Assembly: GCF_047948215.1 (NCBI RefSeq)
Contig: NC_134460.1
Coordinates: forward strand, 16,427,501 to 16,491,500
Direction: 5' to 3'
DNA from: Lycorma delicatula
Taxonomy: Eukaryota; Arthropoda; Insecta; Hemiptera; Fulgoridae
Length of the DNA stretch: 64,000 nt
This document shows, piece by piece, positions 11,324 through 24,400 of the stretch. Below the pieces are notes generated by a model. That model was not told where the DNA came from. It ran no database searches and worked only from the letters and a program-made list of their open reading frames with translations. How positions within the stretch are numbered: position 1 is the first letter of the stretch; every line of letters begins with the position of its first letter. The translations under genes and the position numbers were made by a program.

Positions 11324-11351
11324 GTTTTATTTTGTAATTTTATTTCTGTAA
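11324..11351. other. Deletion scar with 28-bp filler in copy 1
   Basis: Between two positions that are 2,910 bp apart in copy 2 (32,807 and 35,718), copy 1 has only this T-rich filler, which is not found at either copy-2 breakpoint. This is the kind of junction left by end joining with untemplated or locally copied bases. Confidence 0.7.
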
Positions 11352-14300
11352 TTTTATTATTATACAACATTTTAAAATTAAACATTAACGTTATTATTAT
11401 TACCATAAGTAGTAAAAAAAAACCACAGCAATGTTTAATACAAAAATTAGCCAACATTCAAAACTATATCAATAATTAATTAATTAAAGTAAACAAAACT
11501 TTTAACTTTATATCTAAGGGAAGTTTCTACCTTGTCAGATAAAAAATTTTTTTAATAAAATATATATATTTACAAAAATAACTGTAAATTTTCAAGTTGA
11601 AACTTGTAATATTTCCAACATTATGAATCAATGTAGTAGAGATGCAGGTAAAATTTCAGAGCATGATGAGTGACCTGGCATCTCAAATGTAAGCCTCTTA
11701 ATAAACAGTACAAGGTTTTGGAAAAGATAGGACAGCCATAACCTAAACAGGTCTGCAGCTGTCCTACCCTTTCCATAATATGTTTTTACTTTGAACAGAA
11801 TATATCGAGAATATAGTAGAAGTATTAGAATAATGGTTTCAGACACACATTTCAAAGTTTTTATTTCAGTATATTTAAAAAGGTTACTAGCAAAGGACGC
11901 TCATTAGAGTTTTTTGTTTATTTTCACGGTTACAACATTTTCTGTTAGTATGAAAGGAAAAAGTGAAGGCAATTCACATTTAGTACAAAAAATAAAATAA
12001 ATTTTTTTTTACAGAAATCAACACATGAAAGAAAGAACTGTCAGTACTTGGAACAAAAAAAATTAATAAAGATTTGAGGTCACTGTCGACAACATGCATG
12101 GAAGTATAATATTACACACTTCACGTTTGTTTATATATTGAAAACATCACTAAAGAGTAAGAAATGTGAAAGTGAGGTGAATCTTTATATAAAAGCAGAA
12201 CAAGGCTTTGCATTCAAGATCAATTTGACTGTGAACTTTATATGCGTTTTACTCTAAAACATAATCAAACATTTTGAGAAAAAAACAATATTTTTGTTTA
12301 TAGCCATAACTCTGCAAAATTAATTTTTTAATTCCATTGAAGTCTACTTTTGTGTTGTTTACTTTTTATAAAACTTTGATTTCTTAATTTCAGATAATTC
12401 CTTCAATAATTAAAAATTCCACTATCATCCACCACCATCAAGTTCAGCAATAAGCCCACTTTGGCCAGCTCTCCTTACCTTTGTATTGATAAAAAAATTT
12501 TGTGAATTTTTTTTACTCAACTACTTTCATTCAACTATTTTTATTAGTTTTTATATATATTTTTTTTAAATTGCCCATTTTTGAGGCATAGAGGTAGAAA
12601 CATCCCTTAACAATATATGATAAATAAAATTTATTATAACAATATCTTATAGTATTTTCTTTGTCTTTTTTTCTGCATTCATATTTAAAATTACTCAAAA
12701 AAATGTATATAACTGACAGGCTAAACGTTCAGGGCTCACTTTGCTCGCCTGACTATCTAGCCAGGATCCTCAATGTATTCGTATCCTCATGTTTGTGAGA
12801 ATATTAAGTATTTTACAGATATTCATTAAAGAAAAAAATATTAGAAACTTTACTTAATTACATTTCTGCTGCCATTGTGACAAAAATATAATGAAGAAAA
12901 AGGGTTAATACATTTATAAGTATGTAAATGTATTAATTAAATATGTATGATGTATGTATCATATTAAATACGTTTTAAGAAGCATAGTGCTTCTATACTT
13001 ATTTTTATGAAATTTAAAAAAAATGTCTACCCATATTTATTTTAACAAAATGCAAATAAAATAAGTATAATAAATGTTAACGTAAATAATGTACTGTTTA
13101 TAGTACATAATACCCCGCTAGATGGTTACTATTATCATTCACAATAAAAATCTGAGCATAAATAGCAAACCAATGCACAATCATGTTTTTTTTATTGGAG
13201 AGACAACTGAATTACTGAGAATTTTGTAATATACATTCTACAGTGCTGCATATTTTGAAAATACAGTTCAAATGAATTAACAATTAATAAGAACTTACTT
13301 TAATAATTTTAAATAAAATAAAAATTAATTAAAAAGATTTATTTCAAAAAATGAAACTGAATAACCTGAAAAGTATATTAAGTATATAGCAAAAAATCCT
13401 TTAGCAGAAAAATAATCCCTAAAATTGCGTGGAGGTTACATTCTAGTAATCATTAAATAAATTATATTAGTTAAATGAAAATTTGGAATTTAGGTTATCA
13501 TACTTCAGCAAATATATACAGAGTAAACCATGACACTCACAGATATTATATCAGGTAAAATATAGGCAGTACTGGTAAGGCATACTAATCAAAGGTTAAT
13601 GGACAAGTAAATCGCTTATTCCTAATAATTATACATCAATATAAATTTGTATAACGTATATATTACATTCAACTCAGAAATAAGTTGAATGAGATCCGAG
13701 TTGAACTCAGAAATGAATCGGACTTAAGCACTAAAATATACAGAAGATATTCATTCCTTAAAGATTAGGCATTTTCAGGGATTACCTAAGATTTCATAAT
13801 TTCTTACTTCAAAAATTAATAGTATATCATGAATACTAAAAAGCTGATATATCAAGAAGTTATAATTACTTTGTTGAGTCTCCAATGAAATCTTGAAATT
13901 CATGAACTTCTTGTAAAATGCAGTTACCTCTAAAGTATGACCAATTAGCGAAAACCTAATGGATATCCACCATTCAGAGGTTATAGCAGAAGTATTGATG
14001 TAAATACTTTTGTATTTAATTTGATCTTGTAATATATGATGAGATTAATAGACATCTTTTGAGATTTCCACAGTTTCATCTTTTTTTAAATGTTAGCAAA
14101 CATAAAATATTTTGACAGATCAAGATTCACAGTTTAACCATTTGTCCCCCTTTCAAGTGAAAAAGAATAATGAAGAGAACCAGTGTATTTAAGTAGAAAG
14201 ATAAAGAGTAAAGATTTTTTTTCTCTTTTTTCAGGAGAAACAACTGAACATATCTACTGTGTTTTAAAACTTTTAGCATTAGTTACCGATACAGAATACC

Positions 14301-14740
14301 TGATATCCAATAATTTCTTATTTTAATGTTAAAACTGTAATTCAAATTCTGAAAGGTTTTGAAACATCAGACTGAAAATTTTATATTGTCTTTGTTTAAA
14401 GTTTTATACAATTGAAGCCAGAGCCTTATATTTTAAGTTTCTCGGATGAATTAATTTTAAAACTAATTATAGCTCACAAAAATAAATTAAACTGGTAAGA
14501 AATTACCTGCCATAAATTACATAAACAAAAGCTGTTTAATACATTAACAAAACTGAGTTCCAGTCAATGAAAGATAAATTATTACATGAAACACACACAC
14601 AAAAGCAAATATACACAATCAATAGAAAATACCTCATCTAAATCTGAGTTACAAGTCACTATTACACAAAATAAATAATTTTAAGCTCCTTTGCTTCTTA
14701 ACTTCTTTATTGTAACTAAAACTTTAAAATTAAATATATA
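11352..14740. other. AT-rich stretch, no gene recognised
   Basis: No conserved coding motif in six frames. A short GC-richer island at about 12,715-12,775 (cagggctcactttgctcg) stands out and may be the tip of a decayed mobile element. The copy-2 equivalent is 35,718-39,107, with scattered substitutions and small indels. Confidence 0.55.
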
Positions 14741-14892
14741 AGAATATTCTTTACTTAACAACCATATGTGTTCTAATGAAGTCTGTGACTTGAATTGCAT
14801 TAACAGCAGATTATCATCTAACTACTACTAAGAATATTAATATAAACAGTATCTGAAAGGACTCCATTAAAGGAACCAATATTAATAAAGAC
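14741..14892. repeat. 150-bp direct repeat, left member (copy 1)
   Basis: Begins agaatattctttacttaac and ends accaatattaataaagac. The same block recurs at 16,048-16,196 with roughly a dozen differences, including a 3-base indel (gattatcatc against gatcatc). The two members flank about 1.15 kb that contains a SINE-like repeat. The ends are not TG...CA, so they do not look like LTRs. Inference: an old local duplication. Confidence 0.85.
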
Positions 14893-15604
14893 CACGTGTC
14901 CTTTATTTTATTAATAAAAAAAAACAGTCAAAAATATTTGTCTTCGTTGTTAACAGTGTAGCATCATAAATTGTATCATTCTTTCATTGTTAGTGAAAGT
15001 CTGTAAGAAATTATGAGAGCCTATAAAATTAACAAAATACAGTTGTGAAAAATACATCTATTTCCATGATAAACATATTAATAATTTGATATTAAAGGGC
15101 ATATTGTTATCATTCATAAAAATAAATCCAATTCTATTTTCAATTTGTCTATTCTTTTATAGCAGTTAACAACTGCATATAAGGTAATGGTATAAAGTAG
15201 TCTCCAGAGTTTCTACGCTCCTCTATATCAGAATATTTATCACTGTTAATGATAAATTATCTAAACGAGCGTCAACAAAAGCTTTTAGAAGTTGAAGATA
15301 CTGCTTTACATCATTATTTTATCGATAAAACATAACTGCTACCAAACAAATTTTAAAAAAGGATTAGAAATATTTTTTCTCAATAATATTATCAGTTAAT
15401 AAAGTGCGTTTACTCAAACTGTTGCTGATCAAAATTATAACTCACTAAGAGCTGACAACCTACTATTAAGACTGAAAGGGAATGCTACTTTTTATTTGAG
15501 TATACAGAGAAATCAATGTTCAGGGATTTGTACTGGAATCACATTTCCGATTTCACATGGCAGATGCTACACAAAGGCTAAACTTTTACGAAGGCAGTAA
15601 AGGC
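14893..15604. other. AT-rich stretch between the 150-bp repeats, no gene recognised
   Basis: No conserved open frame and no repeat seen. The copy-2 equivalent is about 39,260-39,966. Confidence 0.55.
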
Positions 15605-15770
15605 AGCTACTTTTATAATGATTTGAATACTAGATAATAGATACCGGTGCTATATGGTGATTGGGTTTCAATTAACCATACATCTAAGGAACGGTCAACC
15701 TTCATTTACATTCACATATATCATCCTCATTCATCCTCTGGTTCCAGAGACTAAATGGAAAAAAGAAAAG
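15605..15770 (-). mobile_element. SINE-like or LINE-tail repeat fragment, copy 1
   Basis: The segment gatttgaatactagata, accggtgctatatgg, gattgggtttcaattaacc and catatatcatcctcattc is less AT-rich than its flanks and resembles an interspersed repeat common in insect genomes (from memory, not searched). A related piece in opposite orientation lies at 61,501-61,580, sharing the Tcctttttcc/tttagcct end, the cagaggatg block and atgtatg. A plus-strand open frame across it (from 15,654) is incidental. Confidence 0.45.
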
Positions 15771-16047
15771 ATGCTTCACAAAGAATCTTTGCAGTGTCAA
15801 TCTTCATGGGCACTGCTGCTAGAGAAAATAATTAGAAGATAAAATATTTTACATAGGTACTTAAAAAAAAATTTATACATTATTTTAAGATGAAGCGACA
15901 ACAAATGAATCAAATTATGAACTTATTATATTTTTAAATATAAGAGTAACTGCTATAACTATCTCTCCCAATTATAAGAAAACCTTTCTAATCCTAATAA
16001 TTTAAAAAAATAATAATAAATACTGAACCATAGTGTTAGTATGTCAC

Positions 16048-16196
16048 AGAATATTCTTTACTTAACAACCTTATGTGTTCTAATGAAGTCTGTAACTTGA
16101 ATTGCATTAACAGCAGATCATCTAACTACTACTAAGAATATTAATAGAAACAGTATCTGAAATGACTCCAATAAAGGAACCAATATTAATAAAGAC
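16048..16196. repeat. 150-bp direct repeat, right member (copy 1)
   Basis: Second member of the pair at 14,741-14,892, same orientation. Both members occur again in copy 2, so the local duplication came first. Confidence 0.85.
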
Positions 16197-17619
16197 AAAT
16201 GCCAATGAATTAGACAACTTGGGAACTAATATAACTTAAATTCTTCTATGCTTTATTTTATATTTATCTTTGATAGATTAACTAAAAAAAAATTATTGAA
16301 AAGGAAAATAAATAGAATACAAATTTTATACACATATTTAATCTGTATGTGTAATTATAAAAATTGAACTACTAAAATGTAAGATACCTCCCTCCTGGTT
16401 TAAAAAAGGAAAACTACTATGGGATTTGAAATCCTGAATTACCAATATTTATTACTCGTTATGTTATATTAAACAATTATCCTAAAATAAGTTAATAAGT
16501 AATTCAATAAACACACGTTTACATGAAAATTAATTTTAAAAATACACTACTTATATCCACATCAGAAAATGTGGATATGTTCTTGTAAAAATAAAAGTCC
16601 TCCTTATCAGTAAATATTTTATAAATCTTACATTAAATACTAGACCTGTCAACAAAATTTAATTAAAAACTAAAAAAGAAGAAATTTACATTAAACACAG
16701 AAAACCTACAACAATAGTTTAAAATATATATAAAGAAATATGTATACATGTTTATTATTTGTCTGTTTTTAAAGGCTTTTAATTTTTTTGGTTATACATA
16801 ATTAAATACAAACAAGATAAGTTTCCCTTGCAAATTTTTCAATATTTTTTTACATACAAGTGATTTCTTGAAAGAAAAACAGGTTAATTATAAAAATTAG
16901 AAACATGTAAATATTATCGATGAACCTTTATTGTTTTTTTTTTTTTTTACCAAAACCAAAACACATTCATTAGTCATCTCCTCTTGATAATAGCAACCAA
17001 TATCGAGGCGTGTGTCAAACTTATTCATGAACTTTGATAATAGTCTTGTTGCACTTCTACTCCAGTAGATCATTTAACCACCATGAAAAAGCTTATTTTA
17101 AATAATAATCACCTACTTAACTGTTACCACCCAAAAATTTCTATAATTATGTGAATGGATGGTTGCAGTCTTCAGAACTGTAATATACACTATGATAAAT
17201 GTCTGATAACATTCCATGAGAGTCAAAAAGCTAATATATAACTATTCTAAGTTAAGATAGTACAAAAACATTATTGGTCTTCCTCCCGTCTCTAAATGAT
17301 CATTTTCTGTAGATAAGTTACTTAACAAAATATAGGTATTAAACATATATTTTGTTTTTCTACTAAAATGTTCCTTTAATTTTTTGTTTTTTTCCCTTAC
17401 TCCTCACAATTTTCCTTAAGAGTTTTCTGATTACAATTCATTAGCAGATTTGGGTGTTCATCTTCAGAAACTCGATTGGCATAAGTGAAGTGGTATGGGC
17501 AATGCTAGTAGGGTGATGGTGTGATGCGTTCAAGGACTGATTAGAAGCAGAAATTCAGTTGCCTTATTGTATTCGTGTAGTTACATTGATTCACTGTTCA
17601 TTGTTACTGATATTTATTA
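16197..17619. other. AT-rich stretch, no gene recognised
   Basis: Contains a perfect 10-bp hairpin (atatccacat / atgtggatat) at 16,553-16,578 and a poly-T run at about 16,934. Copy 2 carries a 1.3-kb extra segment after the position matching 16,470. Confidence 0.55.
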
Positions 17620-19055
17620 TCAGTATTTTTCAATACTAATTATTTTTATGAACGGTATTTTTTAATACTTTTATTATAAAGTTTTTTCAATATTAATTTT
17701 TTTCATTAACCAAATTTTCAAATACTGTATCTTACTGATTCATCCAAGATGCAGCTTAGATTGGGAAAAGCAATACCTCTAAAAACCAAAGTAAATGTAT
17801 AATAAAATGTCTACAGCAAACTAGTCAAAGAAATCATATACCAGCACATGCAAATACCAGTACATGCAGAAATCAAGCTCGCATACGAGACCTTTTTGAA
17901 GTATCTGATCATATTAAATACCAAGTGATAACAGAATCAAACTGGCAGAAAATGAGAATTTTAGTACACCGGGAAAAACTCGTAATAGAATGAAAATGAA
18001 AATTAACATCGACATCTTCCAAAGATGTGCATTATGTAAAATCATATGCAATTTTCAAATACAACATAAAGCCCTACCGACATTGAAAAACAATTATTAG
18101 TTTTAAAACCAAACACTCATATCTGCAGATAAATTGCAATAATGAAAGTTTAAGAAAAATTCTTAGTAGGATAGGAAAACTTATACTTTACTTTCATCTA
18201 AAAAGATGAAAGTAAACTGAAAATAAAAGGAAAATTTTAATAAAAAAATAAAAACATATTAAATATATACATATTAAATGAATAGACTGTCTAAAGAAAA
18301 TAAACATTTACAAATGGGAAGGAAGACCGATTCGGATGAATCTTATATTCACTTACTTATGGGAAAAGTTATGGTTGCACCAATGGCTCAAACAAAAAGG
18401 CTCTAACACAGGAGAAATTCAAAATGCTCTTTAACATTGTGCCAAAGAAAAAGGAGAATACCAGAACTATATGAATGCCGATAATTACAAAAAAATGACA
18501 GAATAAAGCTAATCCCAAATCTTCCACATCGATCGGTTTTTATAATAGATAATGCTTGGTACCGAACATAAAGTTGTACAAGGTGTCAAATTCAATCGGC
18601 TAAAAACATAAACTGTTATAGTGGTTTCGAGAGAGAAATGTTCTGTACTCAGCAGATATGTTAAAAACATAACTGTACGAATTAGTGCAAATTAACAAAC
18701 CCAGTACGGAGTACTACTTCGATAAAATATTGCAGGATCACGGTCACAACATAATAAATAAGATTGCCACCCTACCGTCCTGAAATTAACCCAATTGAGT
18801 TGGTTTGAGCGAACATAAAGTCAGGTAGCGAACAAAAATGTCTTTCATTGGAGAAATATAAATGATATAAAAGAAATTCCTGAGAAAAAGTTTCTGAACT
18901 GCCAGCGGAATGTTGCAAACATGGACTAACAATAGAAAAAAATTATGAAATAGATAGGGAGTTGCCGACATGCAAACTGACAGCACCAATGAGTCATACT
19001 CATCGAACAATGTGAGATCTGATGATATAGATGGGATTGAGCCGCTTGATTAAAA
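17620..19055 (+). pseudogene. DDE transposase relic (Tc1/mariner-type), copy 1
   Basis: Scattered frames on the + strand match a DDE transposase of the Tc1/mariner type with its C-terminal PPY...NPIE signature. From about 17,965 comes TPGKTRNRMKMKINIDIF followed by a Cys/Ile-rich stretch and ALPTLK (about 18,075). SLRKILSRIGKL follows at about 18,150, then VFIIDNAWYRT (second catalytic Asp) at about 18,535, then RLPPYRPEINPIELV (third catalytic residue, Glu) at about 18,763-18,807, a TGA in place of the Trp, and ANIKS. Many stops and frameshifts make it inactive. The region 17,620-18,004, absent from copy 2, contains the start of this protein-like stretch. A perfect 13-bp inverted repeat sits inside at 18,187-18,216. 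Confidence 0.7.
18187..18216. repeat. Perfect 13-bp inverted repeat, 4-base loop
   Basis: tttactttcatct, aaaa, agatgaaagtaaa inside the transposase relic. It is also present at 43,451-43,480 in copy 2. Confidence 0.8.
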
Positions 19056-21282
19056 AATCCTGATCTACCCTAATTACCTGTTAACTAAATAAACAAACAA
19101 AAAATTGTAAAAAATAAATGAAATTTCAAAAAGAAATAAAAATTGTAATTGTATAACTAAAAAACTAAATAGTCTAGCAATTTAAAAAAAAAAAAAAAAA
19201 AATTTAGTTGATTGAACAACAATAAATATAAATAAAAATATCAAAAGGGAAATAGTTATGTATCTGTGAGCATTCAGTGCACTGTTGAGCATATGCATGT
19301 ACACAATACATACTTGTGTATGTATGTGTGTGTGGTCGACCCTTTGTTCCACCTAGCAGTACATACCAACCATCACCACCCTGCGCATTGACTTGTATGT
19401 TTATGCTTTCTTAACTTACAACACTTGTAAATTTTATATTAATTTATTTGTAGTCGATAAAAAACCACAATATGACCACAGTGCTAATGAAATTTTTTAC
19501 CTTATTTTACAATCTCTGCACATCAAGTCATTGGTTATGATTGAGGATCATCCTAAAAGGTGTTTTATCATATTTATTAATTCTACTGTAATAAAACTTA
19601 TAATTCTTTAAATAATCATAACACAAAACCTCAAAATCGTGCCTCTGTGTTTTCGTTCAAATACATTTTATAAATTCATAAACTATACCAGAGTAAAATT
19701 TCAACATTAGTTAGTAATTCTGTTTTATCTTCTTAAAAATAACAAAACACATAGAAAGTGGTAATCTACAATAAAACAAACTGGCTGACCATGAATCCAA
19801 AGATTTAAATTAAATTTACCAAATTCTACAAAATAATTTACTAACAGCTGTTACTTCCTTCTAAGATAACCCTTGTATGTTGGTCGAGTTTTATCATATA
19901 CTTACAAAAAGGTATATGTATATATATATATACTATAAACATATAATATATAGTATAACATACTATATATTACAAAATGTAGTTAGTGTGTTATAAAAAG
20001 GGAAATAGATATGACATCTACAAATAATATAAACAATTCATTCTAAGCAAATAGATGATAGTTTTAAGCAAAATACAAAAGTTTTTTTCTTAATGTAATT
20101 TCTTTTTCTTCGTATTTTTTTTATAGTATTTCAATATTTGTTAGTGTAATATAAACTCAAGGGATAGTTTAAAACAAAACATTTAAATTATGTTGACAAA
20201 AACTGAATTATTAATATCTTTTTGGTTAATGTTGGCTACTGGTTAATACAGGAGTTTTTTTTTTTTATTTACTTTAAAAGTAAACTAATAACTTGCAATT
20301 AATTTTATAATTTCACGACTGCTGGAATTATAATACTTCTATCTAATATAATTAAATATAATTGTTACGTTTCAGAAGGAAAAGGATTTTACATGCCAAC
20401 TGAAAAATTAAAAACAATTATTTTTTTCTAATGGCTTTCCATTACTTAATATTACTTGTCAAATGAGTGTCCAGTATTACTTAAGAATGAGAAAAATATT
20501 TCTAGTACAGTTCTGCTAGTTAACCACGAGAAATAAGTATTTTAAAATGTATCCTTTATACTTCAAATTTTTAATGTCAAATTTTTCTTCATAAAATAGC
20601 TTATCATTGACATAAAAGGACTATGCAATTTATGAAGTGAAATATTTTTGAAACTAAAAAGAATTGATAATTCTAACAAGATTTACCAAGCGCAATTTTT
20701 CCAATAACAATCTGTTATAGTTACCAAAAAACATGTGCTGTATTCTGAACAAGTAATCAGTGTACTTGTACATTTTTTATGGAAGAAGCTAAAAAAATCC
20801 ATTAGACTTAAATAGGAAGACTAAATGAGAAAAAAGTGGTATTCTATTCAGAAGAAATATAAATATAAAATTAAAGCCACAAAACTCAGAAACATATAGT
20901 AGTATATCTATAACATAACTTGATATAACTTAGAATCTAATTAGATAAATCTATATATTCTATGACTTCTAAATCATATATTCAGTATTTTTAATTGAAT
21001 TATAGTTGAAATTTGGCTTTACCAAATAAGTATGTTATCTATTTGGTTTTTTGTGGAGCCACAAGATACTAAACAATAATTAAACAAGCCCTTAAATTAG
21101 TCCTCAAGCAGTTCCCCTCTCCACCAGATCACACTAAGAATGCACCGGCTTCATAAGTCCTAGCAACCTCTACGATAGAGTAGGGTCCAACATACATGAA
21201 CAGAACACAAAATTAAGAATAAGAAAAAGAGTCGATGGATGCAGAAAAAACAATCTTTTCATAGATGATAGCTTAAGATTCC
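19056..21282. other. AT-rich stretch with simple repeats, no gene recognised
   Basis: Poly-A at about 19,185-19,202, a TGTATG/TG tract at about 19,316-19,334 and a short AT microsatellite at about 19,917-19,932. Short open frames show no motif. The copy-2 equivalent is about 44,346-46,594. Confidence 0.55.
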
Positions 21283-21346
21283 CTTCAAGTCGCGCACAGA
21301 CATCCCATACACGACATCCTTGGACGATCAGAAAGTTTCACCCAAA
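21283..21346. repeat. 64-bp dispersed repeat, member B
   Basis: Matches 771-834 in the same orientation with several substitutions. It sits 150 bp before the copy 1/copy 2 junction. The duplication breakpoint itself is not in this repeat. Confidence 0.7.
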
Positions 21347-21494
21347 ATAGAATTTATGCTATAAAAAAATGTATATTCCTCCAGATATTAAACAGCCACA
21401 CAAAACAAATAGGATTTGACAAACATATGATTTTTCCGATCCCAGAATTTGTGAACAGTCGAAGTAACAGATCTAACTATAAACTATTCATTGA

Positions 21495-24400
21495 GAAGAT
21501 CATTAAAGTGATTCCATTCAAATAGAATCGAATAACAATAATTAAGACCGATAACAGTAGATATCATCAGCACAATACTAACTACAAGAAATGAAAAAAT
21601 ATAAATAATACCTTTAAAAACAGTAATTTTTACAATATTTTTAACTGCATAAAAAGAGGCGATTCAAATTAATATAATTAATCCCGTACTTCTTAACATT
21701 ACTTTCTTGTTTAAATTAGACAAAAAAATTAGATCTTTCAATTAAATATAACTACTACAATAATTAAATCATAAATCTATATAACTAAAATTATATCAAA
21801 GTTTATACAGCAGTAGGCTTATTAACTACAGACATTCATAAGCCAAGTAGTAACAGATTAAATGTAAAAATAAACAAGTATTTATTTAGTTCAATTTTAA
21901 TAATTAACAAAATGAACAATTTACGTAAATAAAATGAAAAAAAAGAAAAGTAACAAAATAGCTGATTATGATCGATTGGAACTGAAACTAAAATTTTTGA
22001 AATGAATGTTTATAAAATTCACATCGATGTAAAGTAGTTTTTAGAAAAATAAATAACAGACATTTGTTTAAGAAAAATTTTTGTTCAATAAATCAATAAA
22101 TATTGTTAGGAAGATCCTGAAATTCAAATCAGTAGATAGAACAAACTGCACAAGTGAAACTTTGACAGCTAAGTTTATTTTTTTAATAACAAACACGGGA
22201 TTCTTCTACCCTTCTTCCTGTCAGCCACTTTTATAAATTTTTACTTTACTTAGAAATAATTTCTCTTCAAGCGATACGCAGACATCCCATACCTGATATC
22301 CTTGGACGATCACAAAGTTTCACCCAAATCTATACATTATCTTCAACTCATAAGTTATTTCAAACAAGAACTGATCCTAAATAATTAATGATAACTAATA
22401 TTTTATTATTCACTTACTAACAAATAAAGAATTGTTGATTTTTGGAAGTTCCTAATCATTCTTTCAATCTAAAAGCAAATCCATTATTTTTAAGATATAT
22501 ACGTATTTGCAAACCTTTTTCAGTATAACTAGTTTCAAGGCCACAAGGGAAAAATGTAAATGTACACTTTTTGATCTCGACTAAATGATATTTGTCATAT
22601 GCAAGTTTTAATGTAGAATTTTTCTCTATATTTTGAAATGGGAAAAGAGATGAGAGTCCTTTTTAATAATATATTTAAAGGAAAGAAAGATGGGCAACCA
22701 CCACACCTGTGAATGTCAGTAAGAAAGATGAAGGTCCAACTGCTTTTCAGTTAGTAAAGTCAGCTTCCTCCTACTTCTGTTTTGTTTTAATGTTATTTAT
22801 TGTTATATTTGTCTGGCATGAAAGCGAGTTAGTTTATTTTTTCTTCTATATTCTTTTATATTATAGTTAGCTTTTTGTTTATTTTTTAACGGTATAATTT
22901 ATTTTTATGACAGATAACTATGAAAAATATACAGGCGCTAGTACCAAGGAAAGGAAACTGATTAGGAAAATTACAAGATATGTAAAAAAAAAAAAAGGTT
23001 AACTAGAGCTTGATACTGCTAAAGTGTTTTGAAATACCATTTCTACTGAAAGACATAAGCTTATTTCAGAATTTAAGAAAATAGCCCCTGATGATGAACA
23101 GTCTATATATCTGGATAGCTAAATATTATGTAAACCTATTGCGTGCCATCATTCCTTTTTTTACTTAAGAATTTTCATTAGTATAAAAATTATTTAAGAA
23201 CAGAGAGGTGATTATTTTCAATATCAAGTACATGCTCTTAATGTAACTTTAATACCTCATTTGTTACATATTATGGACACTCACTTTTATGCGTCATTTT
23301 TCATGTTATTGGTAAATTAATTATATTCATTTAACTCTTGTTTATAACAAATAATAAACTTCAACTGTATATTAATATTTAATTCAACTATTAATAAATA
23401 TTTTTATTATAATTATCCAATAATAATAATAATAATAATAAAATAATAGCTAAAAATACTAATTTCATGTCTCGTAACAATAATTTTCTCAACATTTTGA
23501 TTTTCAGACCATTATAGCATTACTCCTCTGCACTCTCTATATAATGAAGTATACCTTTTGTTTAATTTAACCAAAACATTCCTTCTAAAAAGAAAATATT
23601 TGCTTGGTAGTAAAACTATTTAGTGATGCAGCTTAAAAAAAACACATAAAAAAAATTAGACAGACCAAATTCCCATAAATAAGAATTTTACTGTATTAAT
23701 AAAGGTGATTCAAAGCACATCTTGTTGGAGGTTTCTCAGCTTGCAGACTCAATAAGTGTGGTTGTATAACAAATAATAGATGTTACGGACAAGTTAATAA
23801 CAAAAAAATTATTCAGTGTGTACAGAAATAAGTAAACATGGATGGAAATCTTTATACTTTCAGAAAAACATCAAATTTGGCTTTTTGAAATTTATTTTAT
23901 TATTAAACTAATAAAAATCATTATTTAAAAAAAATAAATAAATGAATTCTGTCATCGACCAAGGATCAAACAATATATTGCTACCTGACACTTTCAAATT
24001 AACATTTTTGTTGTCTGATTTAATAGTATTTAAAGTCTGCAGCTTAGGAGGCAAAAATAGAAATACCATAACCTTATAAATTTGGTAGATAACCATAATC
24101 ATATTTAAATTCAGGAAACTAACATAACTTTACTTCCTTTAAAAGAGATTAACTAAAGTTAAACTTATAGTACTAAAATATAAACTTAGTTTAAGCACTC
24201 AGATTCTAAGCGCAAATGCCCAAGAGTTAAATATCCTAACATTATTAAGATCGCCAAATAGAAATAAAATATGAATAAAAACATTTATTGTTATTTTCCA
24301 TCAGAAATAGTAGTTATACTGTTATATTTTTTTTTTTTTGTTAAATAAAAAATCAGTAACTTATACAACTTTTGAGAACTATAAAATTTGCTGTTGTAAA

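Larger units (their letters stand above)
1..21494. repeat. Tandem segmental duplication, copy 1
   Basis: Base 1 (gaagatcattaaagtg) matches base 21,495, and the two blocks then run collinearly to their ends. The offset is exactly 21,494 across the first 9 kb (for example 2,414 matches 23,908 and 5,225 matches 26,719). Copy 1 ends at ttgagaagat (to 21,500) and runs without a gap into copy 2. It contains LINE, DNA-transposon and SINE-like relics and no intact gene. Compared with copy 2 it lacks about 2.9 kb at 11,324 and about 1.3 kb at 16,471, and keeps 385 bp (17,620-18,004) that copy 2 has lost. The copies share the same internal stop codons in the LINEs, so those insertions are older than the duplication. 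Confidence 0.95.

Noticed and set aside
11294..11479. Open frames on both strands around the copy-1 deletion scar
   Set aside because: They straddle the deletion junction and exist only in copy 1; they are products of the rearrangement.
14741..16196. LTR or TRIM element formed by the 150-bp direct repeats
   Set aside because: The ends lack TG...CA, and no primer-binding or polypurine site and no target duplication were seen.
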